From positions 58,134,246 through 58,198,245 of the forward strand of contig OZ038479.1 in assembly GCA_964036315.1 (NCBI GenBank): a stretch of 64,000 nucleotides of DNA, in the 5' to 3' direction. The position numbers and the translations under genes were made by a program. The notes under the pieces are model-generated. The model made no database searches and was not told the DNA's origin. It saw only the letters and a program-made list of their open reading frames with translations. Source of the stretch: Acanthosepion esculentum (taxonomy: Eukaryota > Mollusca > Cephalopoda > Sepiida > Sepiidae). Below, piece after piece: positions 10,170 through 22,560 of this stretch. Positions within the stretch are counted from its first letter, which is position 1, and each line of letters opens with the position of its first letter.

Positions 10170-12300
10170 TAGGTACCTCCCCTATTTTGGCATAAATTTT
10201 CGATACCTAAGGTTTAGAATGAATTTTTAAATATGAGAAAGCATTCTTGAAGATTTCATGTTAGCTTTAATTGAAAGCTAAATGATTAGATTTACTATTT
10301 CCAGTAAGTAAAATATTCTGGTATATTTCAGATAGAAATTATATAGATTGGAATAGCAAATATTTGTGTGATTTTTTTTAAAGTTTTCTTAAAAGCAGCC
10401 ATTTTCTTAATTTTAAGAAATTTGTAAACAAAACAAAAATATCAGTTTTATAAACCTCCCAAAAATAAAGTAATTTTTGTCTGACACGGTATTTGAGTAA
10501 AATGAGAAAATTTAAAGTTAATTTTATTTGGAAGCATTTCTTAATGATTGCTCCTGTTTTTCTGAGGCAATGATTGATTTATTGAGAAGTTGTGAGGCTA
10601 GTATACATGACCAAAATTGACATACATTTACGAAATCTAAATGAAAAATTGACACCTCGATCTGGAAATGTTTTTAATAATTAAAATATTCTTTATCCAT
10701 TAATAATTAATAAACCTTTAACAAAAGCTTTAAACATTTTTTATATTTTCTTCAATCCAAAAATTGTAAACAGTCCGTTGAAAAAAAACTTCAATATTAA
10801 GAAAAAATAAATAAAAGTAATTTCAAATATGAATGAAATAAAGTTTTAAAATAATTTAAATTTATTAAACATTAGTTTTAAAATTAAACATCTTTATCAA
10901 AATAACTGTCATTAAAAGGAGTAAATTGAAAGAAGTAAAAACAATTACTAACAAAAATATTTTTGTTTCTTCTTAAAAACGTTTTAAAAATTATTCAATT
11001 AAAGAATGACCCACACTAATATAAATACATGAAATAAAAATATTTAGTAAAATAGTAATTGAAAAAGTAAAACTTACTTTAAATTTTAAACTTTTAAAAG
11101 CTGAAAGGGATAAGGTTGAATACCTGTTAAAACATAAATACTAGCAAACGAATTGTAGACAAGGGGATTTCTCTGTAAAGGGACAAAAAAAAACTGATAG
11201 ATCACGTGATCTTTTCATAATAATGATAAAATAGAATGGCAAAACTACGTTTATTAATCTTTTCAATTTTGGATTAGTAAATTTCATTTTCACTTAATTG
11301 CAATATCACGTCCATGAAATAGTGCAATTACAGAATTTTAATTGATTTTTAAACTATTATAAATTATTATAATTATAATATCAAAACAATGAAAAAATTC
11401 TTGTAAAAGTTCTTTATTCATCAAAAAAATTTCATTTCTTCAGACAATAATGTCCGTAATATAACTTATTTACAAAAGCAATTAACAGCTTTTTTAATTA
11501 AATAATGTCATAGTTTGATTACATTTTCTGTAGCATGGAAATTTTTAATTTAAAGGTCATTATAAAACGACTGTGATTGAATTAAAATAAAATCTTCAAA
11601 GCAAAATAACGAAATACAACCCCCAACAACAACAACAACAAAAAAACACAAAAAAAAAACACGAAACTAATTTCTTCAAAATATCTGATGACATGATGAA
11701 ATTGAAATCATGGCTGAATTTATTTTCATGTTTTTATTTTAATAAGACTAGAGCTGGGAATAACAAGAAATGAAAAACAATGTTGAGGCAAGTTAGTAAA
11801 TAACGATTTCTTTTCTATCAAAATTATTTAAACTTTCAAATCAGAAAATAAAATGCAACCAGAAAAAAAAACAAAAAAAAAACGGATGATTTCCCTGTCA
11901 ACCTACCCAATTTTTACATGGTTCGTTCAGTTCATCTAAAAAGGTCAAAGTTGAAACGCAATGTCACAAAGAATGATGAAAAGGAAAAACACGTTAGAAA
12001 CGTGAAAATACTGTCTGTGTACATGATTATGAAAGCCAGAAAACTGTTAAACGGTGTTATTCAAGATTTGCATCATGAGAATTCTTGGCATTTACAGCAG
12101 CGAAGAGTTATTCAAAAGTCAATGCTTAACATTTCTTTCTGGCCACAGACACTGCCAGTAATAATGATTCGGTGCCCAACATGACATTTTTTATGAATTT
12201 TATATTAAACACAAATTTTATTGAGTCCAAATAATGTACAAAAATCATATTAATAAATAACATTGTGAATCATATCTAATAAAATACAACTAAACATGAC
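10170..12300 (+). repeat. TIR/AT-rich repeat family, long copy
   Basis: Starts TAGGTACCTCC at 10170, preceded by GTTACATTTAGGTGTAAAT. Exactly the same junction occurs at 27309, so these two are duplicates of one insertion. Family body blocks follow (10230-10560, 10590-10900), then the distal block (11560-12290) with GACACTGCCAGTAATAATGATTC. No intact coding frame; the short frame 11918-12184 lies within the repeat. No clean right end was found. Confidence 0.5.
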
Positions 12301-13390
12301 CAATGTAGTAATGAAAGATATCGCTCATTGCTATGTTTACTTTTCTTTACCAAAATTCTCCGACATGTTTGTAGCGGTATTGATGGCCTAAATCAATCCA
12401 TACATTTTTTTTTCTTTAAAAATGTGTAAGTAAACGAAAAGCAAACAAGAGAAACAAGACAAAAAAAAAACTGTTTTTATAATACCATCTATATTTATGT
12501 ATACAAGCATAATTAACAGGAGTTACTTCCCTTTGACTAAAATTAAAGTCTATACTAAGGAAAGATTTTTTCACCTGGGCTCATAGAAAGTGCTAGGATA
12601 AATAATAATATTAGAAACAAATTGACCAAAAAAAAAACTTCAAACATTCGGCTAAATTTCCCATACACCTATGTAACATTCTTTTCTACATTAACAATTT
12701 GTCTTTTATTTTCTACACAACAAAATAACAATATTGAACTACTTCAGAATAATTAATATAAAACATGTAAAAACTGTTGACATTAAAACTGTCAATATTT
12801 TATTATAAAAAAATAGATTGCAAATAATTTTACACAATCAAAATAAGGAGAATAAATTTTAGAGTCTTTAAATTCAATAATGAAACATTATTTAAGGTAG
12901 CAACAAGTATAAAACTTTAAATAGAAAATAAAGTTTATTCTTAAGTAAAAACTGAAGCTGGGTTTCTTTCTTTTCTAATGTAATTGTAATATAAAAATTA
13001 CACAATATCAATGTAGTAACTTTATGGAATAATCACTAAATTAAAAATGATATTTAAAATCTATACATATTGTTTGTTCTTTATTTCACATGTAAAGAAG
13101 AAATTGAAGCTTGATTTGCTTTTCTTAGCTTGTGGTGGAAATGTTAGAAAATTACCAACAAACAATTATTATAGGTATCACGCATATTGTCTGATATCCT
13201 GTATAAGTTTCCATACTTACATAATGAAGACATTCATACATTTATACACAGAAATACATTAAAAATTCTTTTCAAAATACTGGTGTTCATTGAATTGTAG
13301 CAGCTATGATTGGTAAATAGTTTTAAGAAGAATAAAAATTGAGCATGACAAATTAATACAGAGTTTTAAAAGATTTCACTGACCAGAACA
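12301..13390. other. AT-rich intergenic, no gene recognised
   Basis: 12301-12500 is repeat-like. 12960-13320 contains further family-like text (TGTCTGATATC..GTATAAG, GACATTCATACA) also seen near 24300-24530. No supported coding frame. Confidence 0.4.
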
Positions 13391-13829
13391 AAATTAATAA
13401 ATTGTTTTCTCTGATGAAATCTTCAGAATCAGAACAACTTTTCTTTATTAAAACTTTAACAGTTGTAAAATGTCATTCACACACTTCTCATCAGTGTTTC
13501 CATATATAAAACCCAAAATGTTTAAATACATTTTATTAATAGAAGGATGTTCATTATATTTTGCCTATAGTAAAATAAATCAAAACTCATATTTGCCTGA
13601 TACATGAATATTTGACTTTATTTAATTCATGTGATACATTTATGGTCAGAATGAAAAAAAGTGATTTTTTAATCCATATGCAAAACAGAATTCACACATC
13701 TCACTAGTGTGTGACAATGCAGAAATGTAAATTTCCCAAGGAAATTGTACCTTTCTGTTAGAGATTCAAACATGATACAGTATATGTAACTTTTCTACAG
13801 ACATCAACAAAATTCATGTATCTGTTTTT
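13391..13829 (-). other. downstream flank of zinc-finger locus 2 with fossil fingers
   Basis: Contains the block CTCTGATGAAATCTTCAGAATCAGAACAA..., shared with 3130-3200 and 24570-24680. Minus-strand traces of decayed fingers (ACACTGATGAGAAGTGTGTGAATG) remain near 13480. The translated array stops at 13830 with HTG-TAG, so this is probably 3' UTR. Confidence 0.5.
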
Positions 13830-14927
13830 CTATCCTGTGTGTGTTCGCATATGGTTCTTTAAATGTGACATCTGTAAAAATGCAGATCCACAAACTTCAC
13901 AAGAATATGGTTTCTCACCAGTGTGAGTTCGCAGATGGTTCTTCAAAGATGTTGTCATTGAAAATGCAGATCCACAAATGTTACAAGAATATGGTTTCTC
14001 TCCAGTGTGTGTTCTCATATGACACTCCAAATTTGACTTCCGTGTAAATGCAGATCCACAAACTTCACAAGAATATGGTTTCTCTCCAAAGTGTGTTTGC
14101 ATATGGTGTTTCAGATGTAATTTCTTTGAAAATGCAGATGCACAAACTTCACAAGAATATGGTTTCTCTCCAGTGTGTATTCGCAGATGGTTCTTCAAAT
14201 TTGACTTCATTGAAAATGCAGATCCACAAACTTCACAAGAATATGGTTTTTCTCCAGTGTGTGTTCGCATATGACACTCTAAAGATGACTTCTGTGTAAA
14301 TGCAGATCCACAAACTTCACAAGAATATGGTTTCTCTCCAGTGTGTGTTCGCATATGGTCCATCAAATGTGACTTCTTCGAAAATGAGGATCCACAAACT
14401 TCACAAGTATATGGTTTCTCTCCAGTATGTGTTCGCATATGGTCCTCCAAAAGTGACTTTCGTGTAAATGCAGATCCACAAATTTCACAAGTATATGGTT
14501 TCTCTTTGGTGTGTATTCGCATATGGCGCACCAAAGATGACTTCTTTGAAAATACAGATTCGCAAACTTCACAACAATATGGTTTCTCTCCAGTGTGTGT
14601 TCGCATATGATCCTTCAAATGTGAGTTTTGTGTAAATGCAGATCCACAAACTTCACAAGTATATGGTTTCTCTTGAGTGTGTGTTTGCATATGGCGCACC
14701 AAAGATGATTTCTGTGAAAATACAGATTCGCAAACTACACAACGATATGGTTTCTCGCCAGTGTGTGTTCGCATATGGCGAACCAAATGTGACTTCTTTG
14801 AAAATGCAGATTGACAATTGTGGCAAGGAAATGTTTTCTCTCCTGTGTGTGTTTGCATTGCATTCCATGAAAATGCTGTTTCCCTAAATTCACATGTATA
14901 CTGTTTATTCTGAGTGTGTTTTTCCAT
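13830..14927 (-). CDS. C2H2 zinc-finger protein, 12 canonical fingers (locus 2)
   Basis: 365 residues and the best preserved gene here. It has a short N-terminus ([10 protein letters not shown]), one degenerate finger ([16 protein letters not shown], second Cys missing and shortened), then twelve complete 28-residue C2H2 fingers with TGEKPY-type linkers, ending HTG-stop. The array is typical of nuclear sequence-specific DNA-binding proteins. There is no BTB, SCAN or KRAB-like domain in this exon. Helix residues at -1/3/6 vary widely (for example K/H/R, Q/S/R, R/L/D, M/N/N), while the scaffold and linkers are nearly constant. Finger 9 has FGEK in place of TGEK. A splice acceptor at 14987 suggests an upstream exon. 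The ATG at 14925-14927 matches MEKYT/METYT starts at loci 3 and 4, supporting this start. An out-of-frame ATG (MSTSLK...) precedes it. Confidence 0.9.
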   Translation of the reverse strand: MEKHTQNKQYTCEFRETAFSWNAMQTHTGEKTFPCHNCQSAFSKKSHLVRHMRTHTGEKPYRCVVCESVFSQKSSLVRHMQTHTQEKPYTCEVCGSAFTQNSHLKDHMRTHTGEKPYCCEVCESVFSKKSSLVRHMRIHTKEKPYTCEICGSAFTRKSLLEDHMRTHTGEKPYTCEVCGSSFSKKSHLMDHMRTHTGEKPYSCEVCGSAFTQKSSLECHMRTHTGEKPYSCEVCGSAFSMKSNLKNHLRIHTGEKPYSCEVCASAFSKKLHLKHHMQTHFGEKPYSCEVCGSAFTRKSNLECHMRTHTGEKPYSCNICGSAFSMTTSLKNHLRTHTGEKPYSCEVCGSAFLQMSHLKNHMRTHTG

Positions 14928-14984
14928 AGGGCAAACTCAATCTTTGCAAATGTTTTAAACTTGTACTCATATGTAACAATAAAA

Positions 14985-15005
14985 CTCTATAGAAACGAAA
15001 AACCA
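14985..15005 (-). other. predicted 3' splice site for locus 2 finger exon
   Basis: Minus strand reads TTTTTCGTTTCTATAG followed by AGTTTTATTG (AG at 14987-14988). It aligns with the stronger site at 4325. The exon would carry about 60 nt of 5' UTR before the finger ATG, including a short out-of-frame uORF. Confidence 0.45.
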
Positions 15006-15930
15006 CACATTTCAAAGTACATTTTTGCAAGTTAATATTCACTTTGATGCTTTTGGAAATGCATGTACACAACTTTTACATGAATATTGCAGCATATGTT
15101 TTAGCTTTTGTTGAAAAGTGAAGAGTCTTGTTTTCCTTCATTTAAATTCCCAAGAATAACAGTTTTATGAATATCATGATTTTTTGTCCAGTGAAACACC
15201 TGTGAAGTAAAAGTAATGACACATATTTTAATATAGACAGTGAACAATACTTAAAATCATTTCAGATTTTAACCGATACATTTAGCTATATATTAATGCT
15301 CATTTAGATTAGTATAGGGACATAATAATGCAGCATCTAGGAAAGATCATTAGAGAAATCAATAAGTTTATCTGAAATAATTTCCTTTTCAGTTGAAATA
15401 TAATATGCAAGTGTAATGGCATTTGTCTGAAAATCTGTAAAATGTCTAAAATATTATTCTTGAGAGTCTTTTTTTCTACTTGTATACAAACTCGGTTTTC
15501 ACAAAAGACAACAGCAGAGTGATTATGATACAAGGTTAATAAAACATTAATTTAGGTATCAAACTTGAAATGAGGTAAAAAGCATTAAATTTGAAGCATA
15601 ATGACCAAGCAAAGATTTGTTTACAGAAGAGAGAATGAGAAATCAATTTCAAATATCAAGTAATAAAGTATTTTTGTTTTTTCACAACTTGTAGAAATGA
15701 AAATGATGATTTCATTCTGGAAATTATTAGATTATTTATATGAATCAAACATTACAACTGGATATCAAAACAATGAAAAAATCTTTGTCATTAAGAAAAT
15801 TCTGATATAAAATCAATCTGTATCAACTCTATAGAAACAAAGAGGTTTTGAAAGTGATATTATGAAAAGTTGTTTGCCTGAAGATAGTCGTCATCAAATA
15901 TTAAAAAGCTCATCTCCATGATGAACATGA
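15006..15930. other. conserved upstream block of zinc-finger locus 2
   Basis: Same order of phrases as upstream of loci 1, 3 and 4 (TCATTTAAATTCCCAAGAATAACAG, GATCATTAGAGAAATCAATAAG, CTCGGTTTTCACAAAAGACAACAGCAG, TCAAATATCAAGTAATAAAG). Presumed intron or promoter region of the duplicated gene. Confidence 0.5.
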
Positions 15931-15974
15931 AAGATTTGTAAATATTTAGCATTATATTAATAATTTGGTTTGTG

Positions 15975-16355
15975 TTATATAGGAATAAAATGTCACTGCT
16001 GACACTCTAGTTTGAACATAGATTGCCAGTGAGCAAACACAGTCAATCCCATTATTGAATTCAAGTAGGTCACATGACCATGGGGAGAACGCATATATAG
16101 GAAGTCACGTAATGTTTAAATGATCTCTGTTTCTACTCTGTTACTACATGGATCGCTATTCTTTTCTCTATACCATTGTCTATACGGATTACTATTCTCT
16201 TCTTACTTTCAAGCAAGTACTATTACTGCAAGTGATATTTGAGGCGTCTGACACCAGCATACTATAGTTGTATCTGCACTTACAAAGTCTCTACTATACT
16301 GAGCATTACGAAAGTGGTAATGAGTGTTCGTTGACATCCCAAAAATTGGGAATAC
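15975..16355. mobile_element. insertion of about 380 bp, possible solo LTR
   Basis: The duplicated flank (compare 5750-5830) is interrupted here by sequence of different composition beginning about TGTTATATAGGAATAAAATG. It contains a TATA-like CATATATAGGAAG and ends near GTGTTCGTTGACATCCC. Size, TG start and TATA box fit a solo LTR, but exact ends and a target duplication could not be fixed. Confidence 0.35.
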
Positions 16356-16533
16356 AGAAAAGCCTTTTGCCTATTGGAAATATTAAATTTATTTGCTTGA
16401 AATTGAAAATAAATTAAAAGCTTCAAGAAATATTTTTCATACATTTCAAAACTGAGGTATTGATTTTATCTGAAGGTACTACTTTAGATTACTATCTTTA
16501 CAATAAAATCTTAACTTCAAAAATGACATTAAA

Positions 16534-17471
16534 GAGGTACCTCCACAGAAACATAATAGCTAAGGTTTAATATGATTTTTTGATGTCATGTATGGACATC
16601 TGTATTTACAAAAATATGCAGAAAAAAATTCAAAATTGTTTTTTAAAATGTGGCGGGGGATTAGGATGTGTTATAAGATTTTTAATGTACAATTAGTTTA
16701 CATCCAACAATATTGCCTAACCAGCAAAATTTCTGTAAAAATTCATAGAAATTTTTAAAATTTAAAACTTTATAAATTATTCTAATTAAAATGTTAATAA
16801 AATGGAAACAGTTCTTGTAAAAATTCATTATTCATCAAAAAATTTTTCTTAGACAACAGTGTCAATCATGTCTTATTCATAAAAACAAGTAAAAGCTTTC
16901 CTAATTTAATAATGTCTTAGTCATATTACATTGATAAAGCCAATTTTTCATGTGTCGTGGTCCTGTTTTGCAAAAACAAAAATAAATAATTCAAATTCTC
17001 AAATTCTTTTAACTAATATAAACATTGAGTAGGTCAAAATTTCACAAAATTAAATAAGTGTGTGGTGTATGTGTGGGGGTGGGATGCTATAAAAAAATAA
17101 TTTTTTTACAAGAAGTTCTAAAAAAACATCTGTGAAATAATTATTTTGAGAATAAGTTGGGAAACTTTCATTGAAATTCAACAATTATTTAATTTTTGCA
17201 AGAAATTCCAAATTAAATTTTTTTTCACCTCAAAAAGGGCACTAAAATTTCCTATACTAGTATTTGTCACACCTGCTGATGCATGAAAAAGATTTTTAAC
17301 CAAAATATAGAACATTCTAAAAAGGAACAATGAAATTTAGTTTGTTAATCAAAAAATATTGGATTTTTCCTTTTGATAACCACATAACGATTTTTACAAT
17401 AAAACTTTTTTTTTATTAACTTTGGGGTATTTTTGATCATGCTCATTTTTAGCGAACCAGTGGAGATACAC
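16534..17471 (+). mobile_element. TIR family element, about 0.94 kb
   Basis: Left end GAGGTACCTCC and right end GGAGATACAC (degraded inverse of the left). Flanked by ACATTAAA (16526-16533) and ACATTTAA (17472-17479), an 8-bp duplication with one mismatch. The interior holds the usual body (TGATGTCATGTATGGACATCTG, then TTCTTAGACAACAGTGTC) and the right-end text GCGAACCAGTGGAG. Non-autonomous, with no transposase. Confidence 0.75.
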
Positions 17472-17480
17472 ACATTTAAC

Positions 17481-20460
17481 TAGGTACCTCCAAAAACTTT
17501 CAACAACTAAGGTTTAAAATGAACTTTTCAAAATGAAAAAAGATTTCTTGAAGCTTTCATTTTAGCTTCAATTTCAAGCTAAAGAATTAAATTTACTATT
17601 TCCAATACGCAAAATACTTCTCTATTTCAAACTGAAGTTATATTCATTGGAATCGATTTTTTTCTTTTCTAAATAGCTGATTTTAGTTGTCTTCCATCGC
17701 AATGCAATTATTTGTATTAAAAAAATCTTCCAAAAATAAAATATACTTTTCTGAAACATTATTTGGGGAAGATTAGCTGATTTAAAGTATAATTAATCTG
17801 ATTTTGAAAAAAATATCATTACCTTTAAGTTCAAAATAACACAGAAATGTATTTTTAAAACAAAACATTAGCTGTGTTTTTAACTGACATCGCCATGTTT
17901 TATATAATTGACAAAGTGATGACAAGTGGTGTTGTAATGAATTTTTGTTCTACAAAGATCTTATATGTAAAAAAAAAATGAAGAAAATGAGCACAATCTT
18001 TGTATAATTTTTACGTACTCAGTAATCTTAACAATTTTGGAAAATATTCTCCGTAATCTAATTTTATGAATGTAGATTTAAATTGGCTATAGTCATTGCT
18101 CTTATTTTCTGATAATGTCCTGTATGTTCGACTATACTTTCAAAAGGACACATTGTATAATATTTTATATATATAAAAAAATTAAAAATAATTTTAAAAG
18201 CCTTAGTGCAAAATGATTTTTATGAAGCTTTCCAATTTTTGATTTTTCACTTAGTCACAATATAATACAACCAGCCCAAATTGATCTGGGGTCTTTCCCA
18301 CAATTCTCAGCACTGCCGGCAGTCAAACAATGGTTATCTGATGAGTGCATTGTCACTTCATCTGATCTGTTTCATGTTGTGATTGATTAATCACAGTGTA
18401 GGAAAGATTGAATTTCCACCCACACTTAAGTGTTGAATCGAATTGGCAGAACGATGCTTTGAAAAAGAACAAGAATGCTTCCGCCAGTGAAAACAAAAAA
18501 TATCATAACAAATAACAAAGAAGCTCACTTGGTTAATTTTCAATTGATTTTTCTGTATTGTTGATATACAAAATTAACCCTTACTGTGGTATCTAATAAC
18601 AATGAATCTTCTGTTTCTAAACTTGGAGTGGACTAGTCATTACAATGAGAAATTATGTCTGTCGAGAATTCCAGTCATCAATTCTCTTGTCTGCAATCCT
18701 GTCCAGTAGCAATTTTCTTCATCTGGTTTGAAGTCAGCAATACTGTTCGCTAGTTCCACATTATCAATTCCCTTCTCTGCTTGACATCAGTAATACACTT
18801 CGACAACAGGTCACATGACTTGTTCCGGCATCTCCCAGCCCATTGCTGGGCTCAAGCTTTCTCTGCTGACCTCTGGTCACTTCTTGCTCAAACTGTGACT
18901 GATCCAACACACTGTTTCAAGTAGCATATGGTTTATATATATTTCACTCCATTCTGACCACACCTCCAGGGTCATCAATTAATTATTCATTTTCTTCAAT
19001 TTTGAATTGGTGACACCTGACCATCAATAAATTGGTCAACTATTTAAAACAATATAAACTTTGTTTTATCCTTCCTTTGTTCTCACATTCCATTATGACA
19101 ATTAATCGTGTCATAAACTTTTCTTTACAAATTAATTCCTATCCCTTTTGTCATAAAAGAATTTTATTTTCTGACTTCCATAATGACCTGCACAGTTTTC
19201 CAGAATGCTTATATTCCAGCTTCAAAGACAATCCTTTATTTGTATTGTTTTTAAATTTATTTTAACTTGGCAAAGAATTCTCTCTGATTTTAGAATTCCT
19301 TTCTTTTCCCAAAGATAATTTTCTCATGAACAAATTTTATTGCAAATTGGCAAGTTCTTCTGGTTGTCAATGTACCAAATCCTGACACCAACAAATTATT
19401 TACATGTCCCATATGATGTAAATATTGCCTGCAACAACTGGCTGTTTTTATCAAAACAAAATTATTTCAAATCGGCTACTGTTTCACATTCCAATCCGGT
19501 TTAAAATATTTTCTTTGTTCAAGAAAATAATTCTTTTTAATTATTTTCCTGACCACATATTGCAACCTTTTCACATCAACAATTTCAACATTTCAGCCCT
19601 TCCAATGATCCAACTCTATCTGGGGTTGTCACATTAACACTTTTTAATCCTGTGTCACATTCCTTTCAACTACTACCAGTGGCACTTTAATAGTGTCCCA
19701 ACAATATCATCTAACTAGATGAGAGTAATGCAGAATTTGAAAAGATTTATTAAATTATAATAAAGATGAAAACAATTCTTTTAAAAATTCATTATTCCTT
19801 GAAATTTTTTTTCTTAAGACAATACTGCCCTTAATGTATCTTATCTATTAAAGCAAGTAAAAGATGTTCTAATTCAATAATTTCAGTTTTATTACATTTT
19901 TTATTTTAGGATTCAGAGCATATTTTCTGGAAATGATTAGTACTTTGAAAAAAAAAATTATTTTACATTCTACAAGGTGTCCTGCTTTTAACTAATAAAA
20001 AGAAATTGGGATTAAAATTTCATTTCTCAACATTTCATGAAATTAACTATGAGTGGGGGTAGCAAAAAAAATATTTTTACTAAGATTTTCTAGAAAAAAA
20101 ACAAAAAAAACTTCCCAAATTATTTCATTCAATAAGTCCTTAAAGTTTTATTAAAATTCAACAGTTATTTGATTTTTGCAATAATTTCCAAATGAATATG
20201 TTTTTCACCTGAGAAAAAAAAAGCGCAAAAAATACTAATCTAAATTACGTCGACCACTAAAGAATTAAAAAAAAATTCTTAACCATTCGGACATGGTAGA
20301 GACTAGAGAGGATTAAAAAATTTTTAAAAAATACTTTGCTTATTCCTCTTAATAACAACAGAAACATTTTGAAGATAAAACTTTGTTTTTATTAAGTTTG
20401 GGACCTTTTTTTAATCATGCTATGGATGCTGTTTTTTCAGCGAAATAGTTGAGGTACCTG
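17481..20460 (+). mobile_element. TIR family element carrying a nested repeat
   Basis: Begins TAGGTACCTCC directly after the previous copy and ends TTGAGGTACCTG. Flanks CATTTAAC (17473-17480) and TACTTAAC (20461-20468) agree at 6 of 8 positions. The family body is interrupted at about 18262-19735 by an unrelated repeat and resumes with TTCTTAAGACAATACTG, TTTCATGAAATTAACTATGAG and TTTAATCATGCTATGG. Removing the nested repeat gives about 1.5 kb. Confidence 0.7.
18262..19735 (+). repeat. unclassified repeat 'R', single-unit copy, nested
   Basis: Interrupts the TIR element. Phrases such as CTGTCGAGAATTCCAGTCATC, CAGTAGCAATTTTCTTC, AACAGGTCACATGACTTG and TTCCATTATGACAATTAATC recur at 24860-25440 and 25490-26080. 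The trailing part (GGTTGTCAATGTACCAAATCC to CTACTACCAGTGGCACTTTAATAGTG) recurs once at 26250-26620. No protein domain is recognised. Ends are approximate, and no TIR or LTR was identified. Confidence 0.6.
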
Positions 20461-21980
20461 TACTTAACTCAAAATTAAATGTTTTTAGAAAACCTCATGT
20501 CGAGGTGTAAAAATTGTAATTTCATTAGCATATAATTTCGTTCAAGTTGCAAGTGAAAATTTATTTTATGTATCCGACGTTCTATTTTTCCTTTGTAAGT
20601 GGCGAATTAATTTTGACATCCGAGACATCCTAAGCAAACTTTTCAAAATAGCATTGAAACGAATCAAGTGCAAAAAACGGACCTCGAAATGAACAATTTT
20701 ATATTCAAAATTTTTAAATATAAAAGAAAACAAAATATATTTACAAATTAAATACACAAAAACGACTTTTTAAATGTTTTTTTTTTGTTTGACTTTTGAT
20801 TTTATTTCTAAAAACTGAGGTTTTCTGTCGACTGCAATGATTCCAACGTCTCGAAACTAAAATCCTGATTCTGCTTAAAAATAAAATAAAAGGCTAGTAT
20901 TTACCGAGTGAGAAAGGTTTTTTCTTAAAGTTCCAAATTGAAAATATTCCAGCAAAAATCAAAATCGTCCTAATAACTCAAAACTAAAAATTATCATTTG
21001 TATTCTATAAACTCTCTAGTTTTTATGTTAGTTAACATCTCTAAATTTTAAAATTGGAGATTTTTAATTTTAATAGCAACAAATAAAAATCATATTAAGC
21101 ACAAAAACGTCATATAAATAAACAATTTCAACATAAATAATACAGAAGGGTGCTTCTGTACAAGGCGGTCGGGTGCGAAAATATACGACTATCACTGATT
21201 TAAAATAAAATAGAATCTTCAAAGCGAAATAATGAAATCCCCCGCCAAAAAAATATTCTTTCTTCAAAATATCTCAGATGATGAAATTGAAATCATGGCT
21301 TAATTTATTTTCATCTTATTTTGCTAACATTAGAAGGGAATAAAAAGAAATGAAAAAATGGTGAGGTAAGTCAGTAAATGATTACTTTTTGATCAAAATT
21401 ATATCGCTTCTGCCACTTCAAATCAGAAAATGCAACGAGAAAAACAAAATGATTTCTCTGTCAACCTACCCTATTTTTATGTTGTTCGTTGAGTTCATAT
21501 ATAACAAGGTCGAAGTTGAAACGAAATGTCACAAAGAATGAATTAAGAAACGGGAAAATACTTTAATTATGAAAGCTGGAAAAAAATAATAATTATGCGG
21601 TGTTAACAAAGATTTGGTTCCTTCTGTTTAAAATCCTGAGAATTCTTAGCAGTTACAGAAGAGAAGAGTTGATCAAAAATTGATGCATAACGTTTCTTCA
21701 TGACCAGACACTGCCGGTGCTAATGACTCTGTGCCCCACATGACATTTTTTTTTATGAATTTTTATATTAAATACAAACTTTATTGAGACCAAATGTTGT
21801 ACAAACATAATAATCATAAATCAAGAATCATATCTGAGATAAAATAGAAATAAACATGACCAATGTAGTAAAATAAAAAAGGAAGACATTGCTCATAGAA
21901 TGTTGCAGAGATTATTCATTTTATCACATTTTTCCTGCAAAAAATATAGTCATATTCATTTGAGTATGGGTAAAAGAAAG
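20461..21980. repeat. AT-rich interspersed repeat, distal block
   Basis: Same order of phrases as 7448-9119 and 44800-45440: AACCTCATGTCGAGGTGTAAAAATTG, CCTAAGCAAAC, ATGATGAAATTGAAATCATGGCT, GTCAACCTACCCTATTTTTATG, GACCAGACACTGCCGGTGCTAATGACTC. Not coding. Confidence 0.5.
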
Positions 21981-22560
21981 CACACAAACATGGAATTTGT
22001 TGGGTTACCTCCTCCTAATTTACGAAAACCGCTACTAGGGGGTATTTTCCGAACTATAAATATATTCTGTGATATTTTTCTTGCTCTCTTCTCACTTTTT
22101 CTACTTACCACAACCAGTTGGTGATGCCCGACGTGATAATTATTGTTGTCCTGATAACAAGAAACCCACAAGACTATATATGTACAGACTCAAATATACA
22201 TTTACACACCTTTTCCAGACCGAAAACCAGTTAAGAAAAACATTGACAAGCTTCTCTTCCTACCCTATCAAGCGTGCTGGACACTATAAACTTATAACCA
22301 AAACAATTTACACAGCTACAAAATTTGTGATTAGACCCTAGAAAAAGTGAAAAATCACAAATTTCAAATACTGCAACATATCTACGCAACAGATAATGAC
22401 CTCCGACTCGACAGGTAGATTTTTTTTTGCAACATGTGTGACCGGAGAACAAAAAAAAAGAAAGAATTGCCTTTCCATTACTGCTACATTGGTCCATTCA
22501 GTTGGCAAACAACACACGCCTCTTCCTGTCTTTTTTGCTTGACCCATACAAAGAATGACC
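21981..22560 (+). mobile_element. LTR retrotransposon remnant (deleted LTR plus leader)
   Basis: Starts in the LTR text TTGTTGGGTTACCTCCTCC, keeps ACTATAAATATATTCTGTG, then jumps to AACCAGTTGGTGATGCCCGACGTGATAAT, the LTR/primer-site junction seen at 30915-30945. About 300 bp of LTR present in the 30487 copy is missing here. The leader GAAAAACATTGACAAGCTTC... to GCAACATGTGTGACC is shared with 31020-31235. No coding frame survives. Confidence 0.65.
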
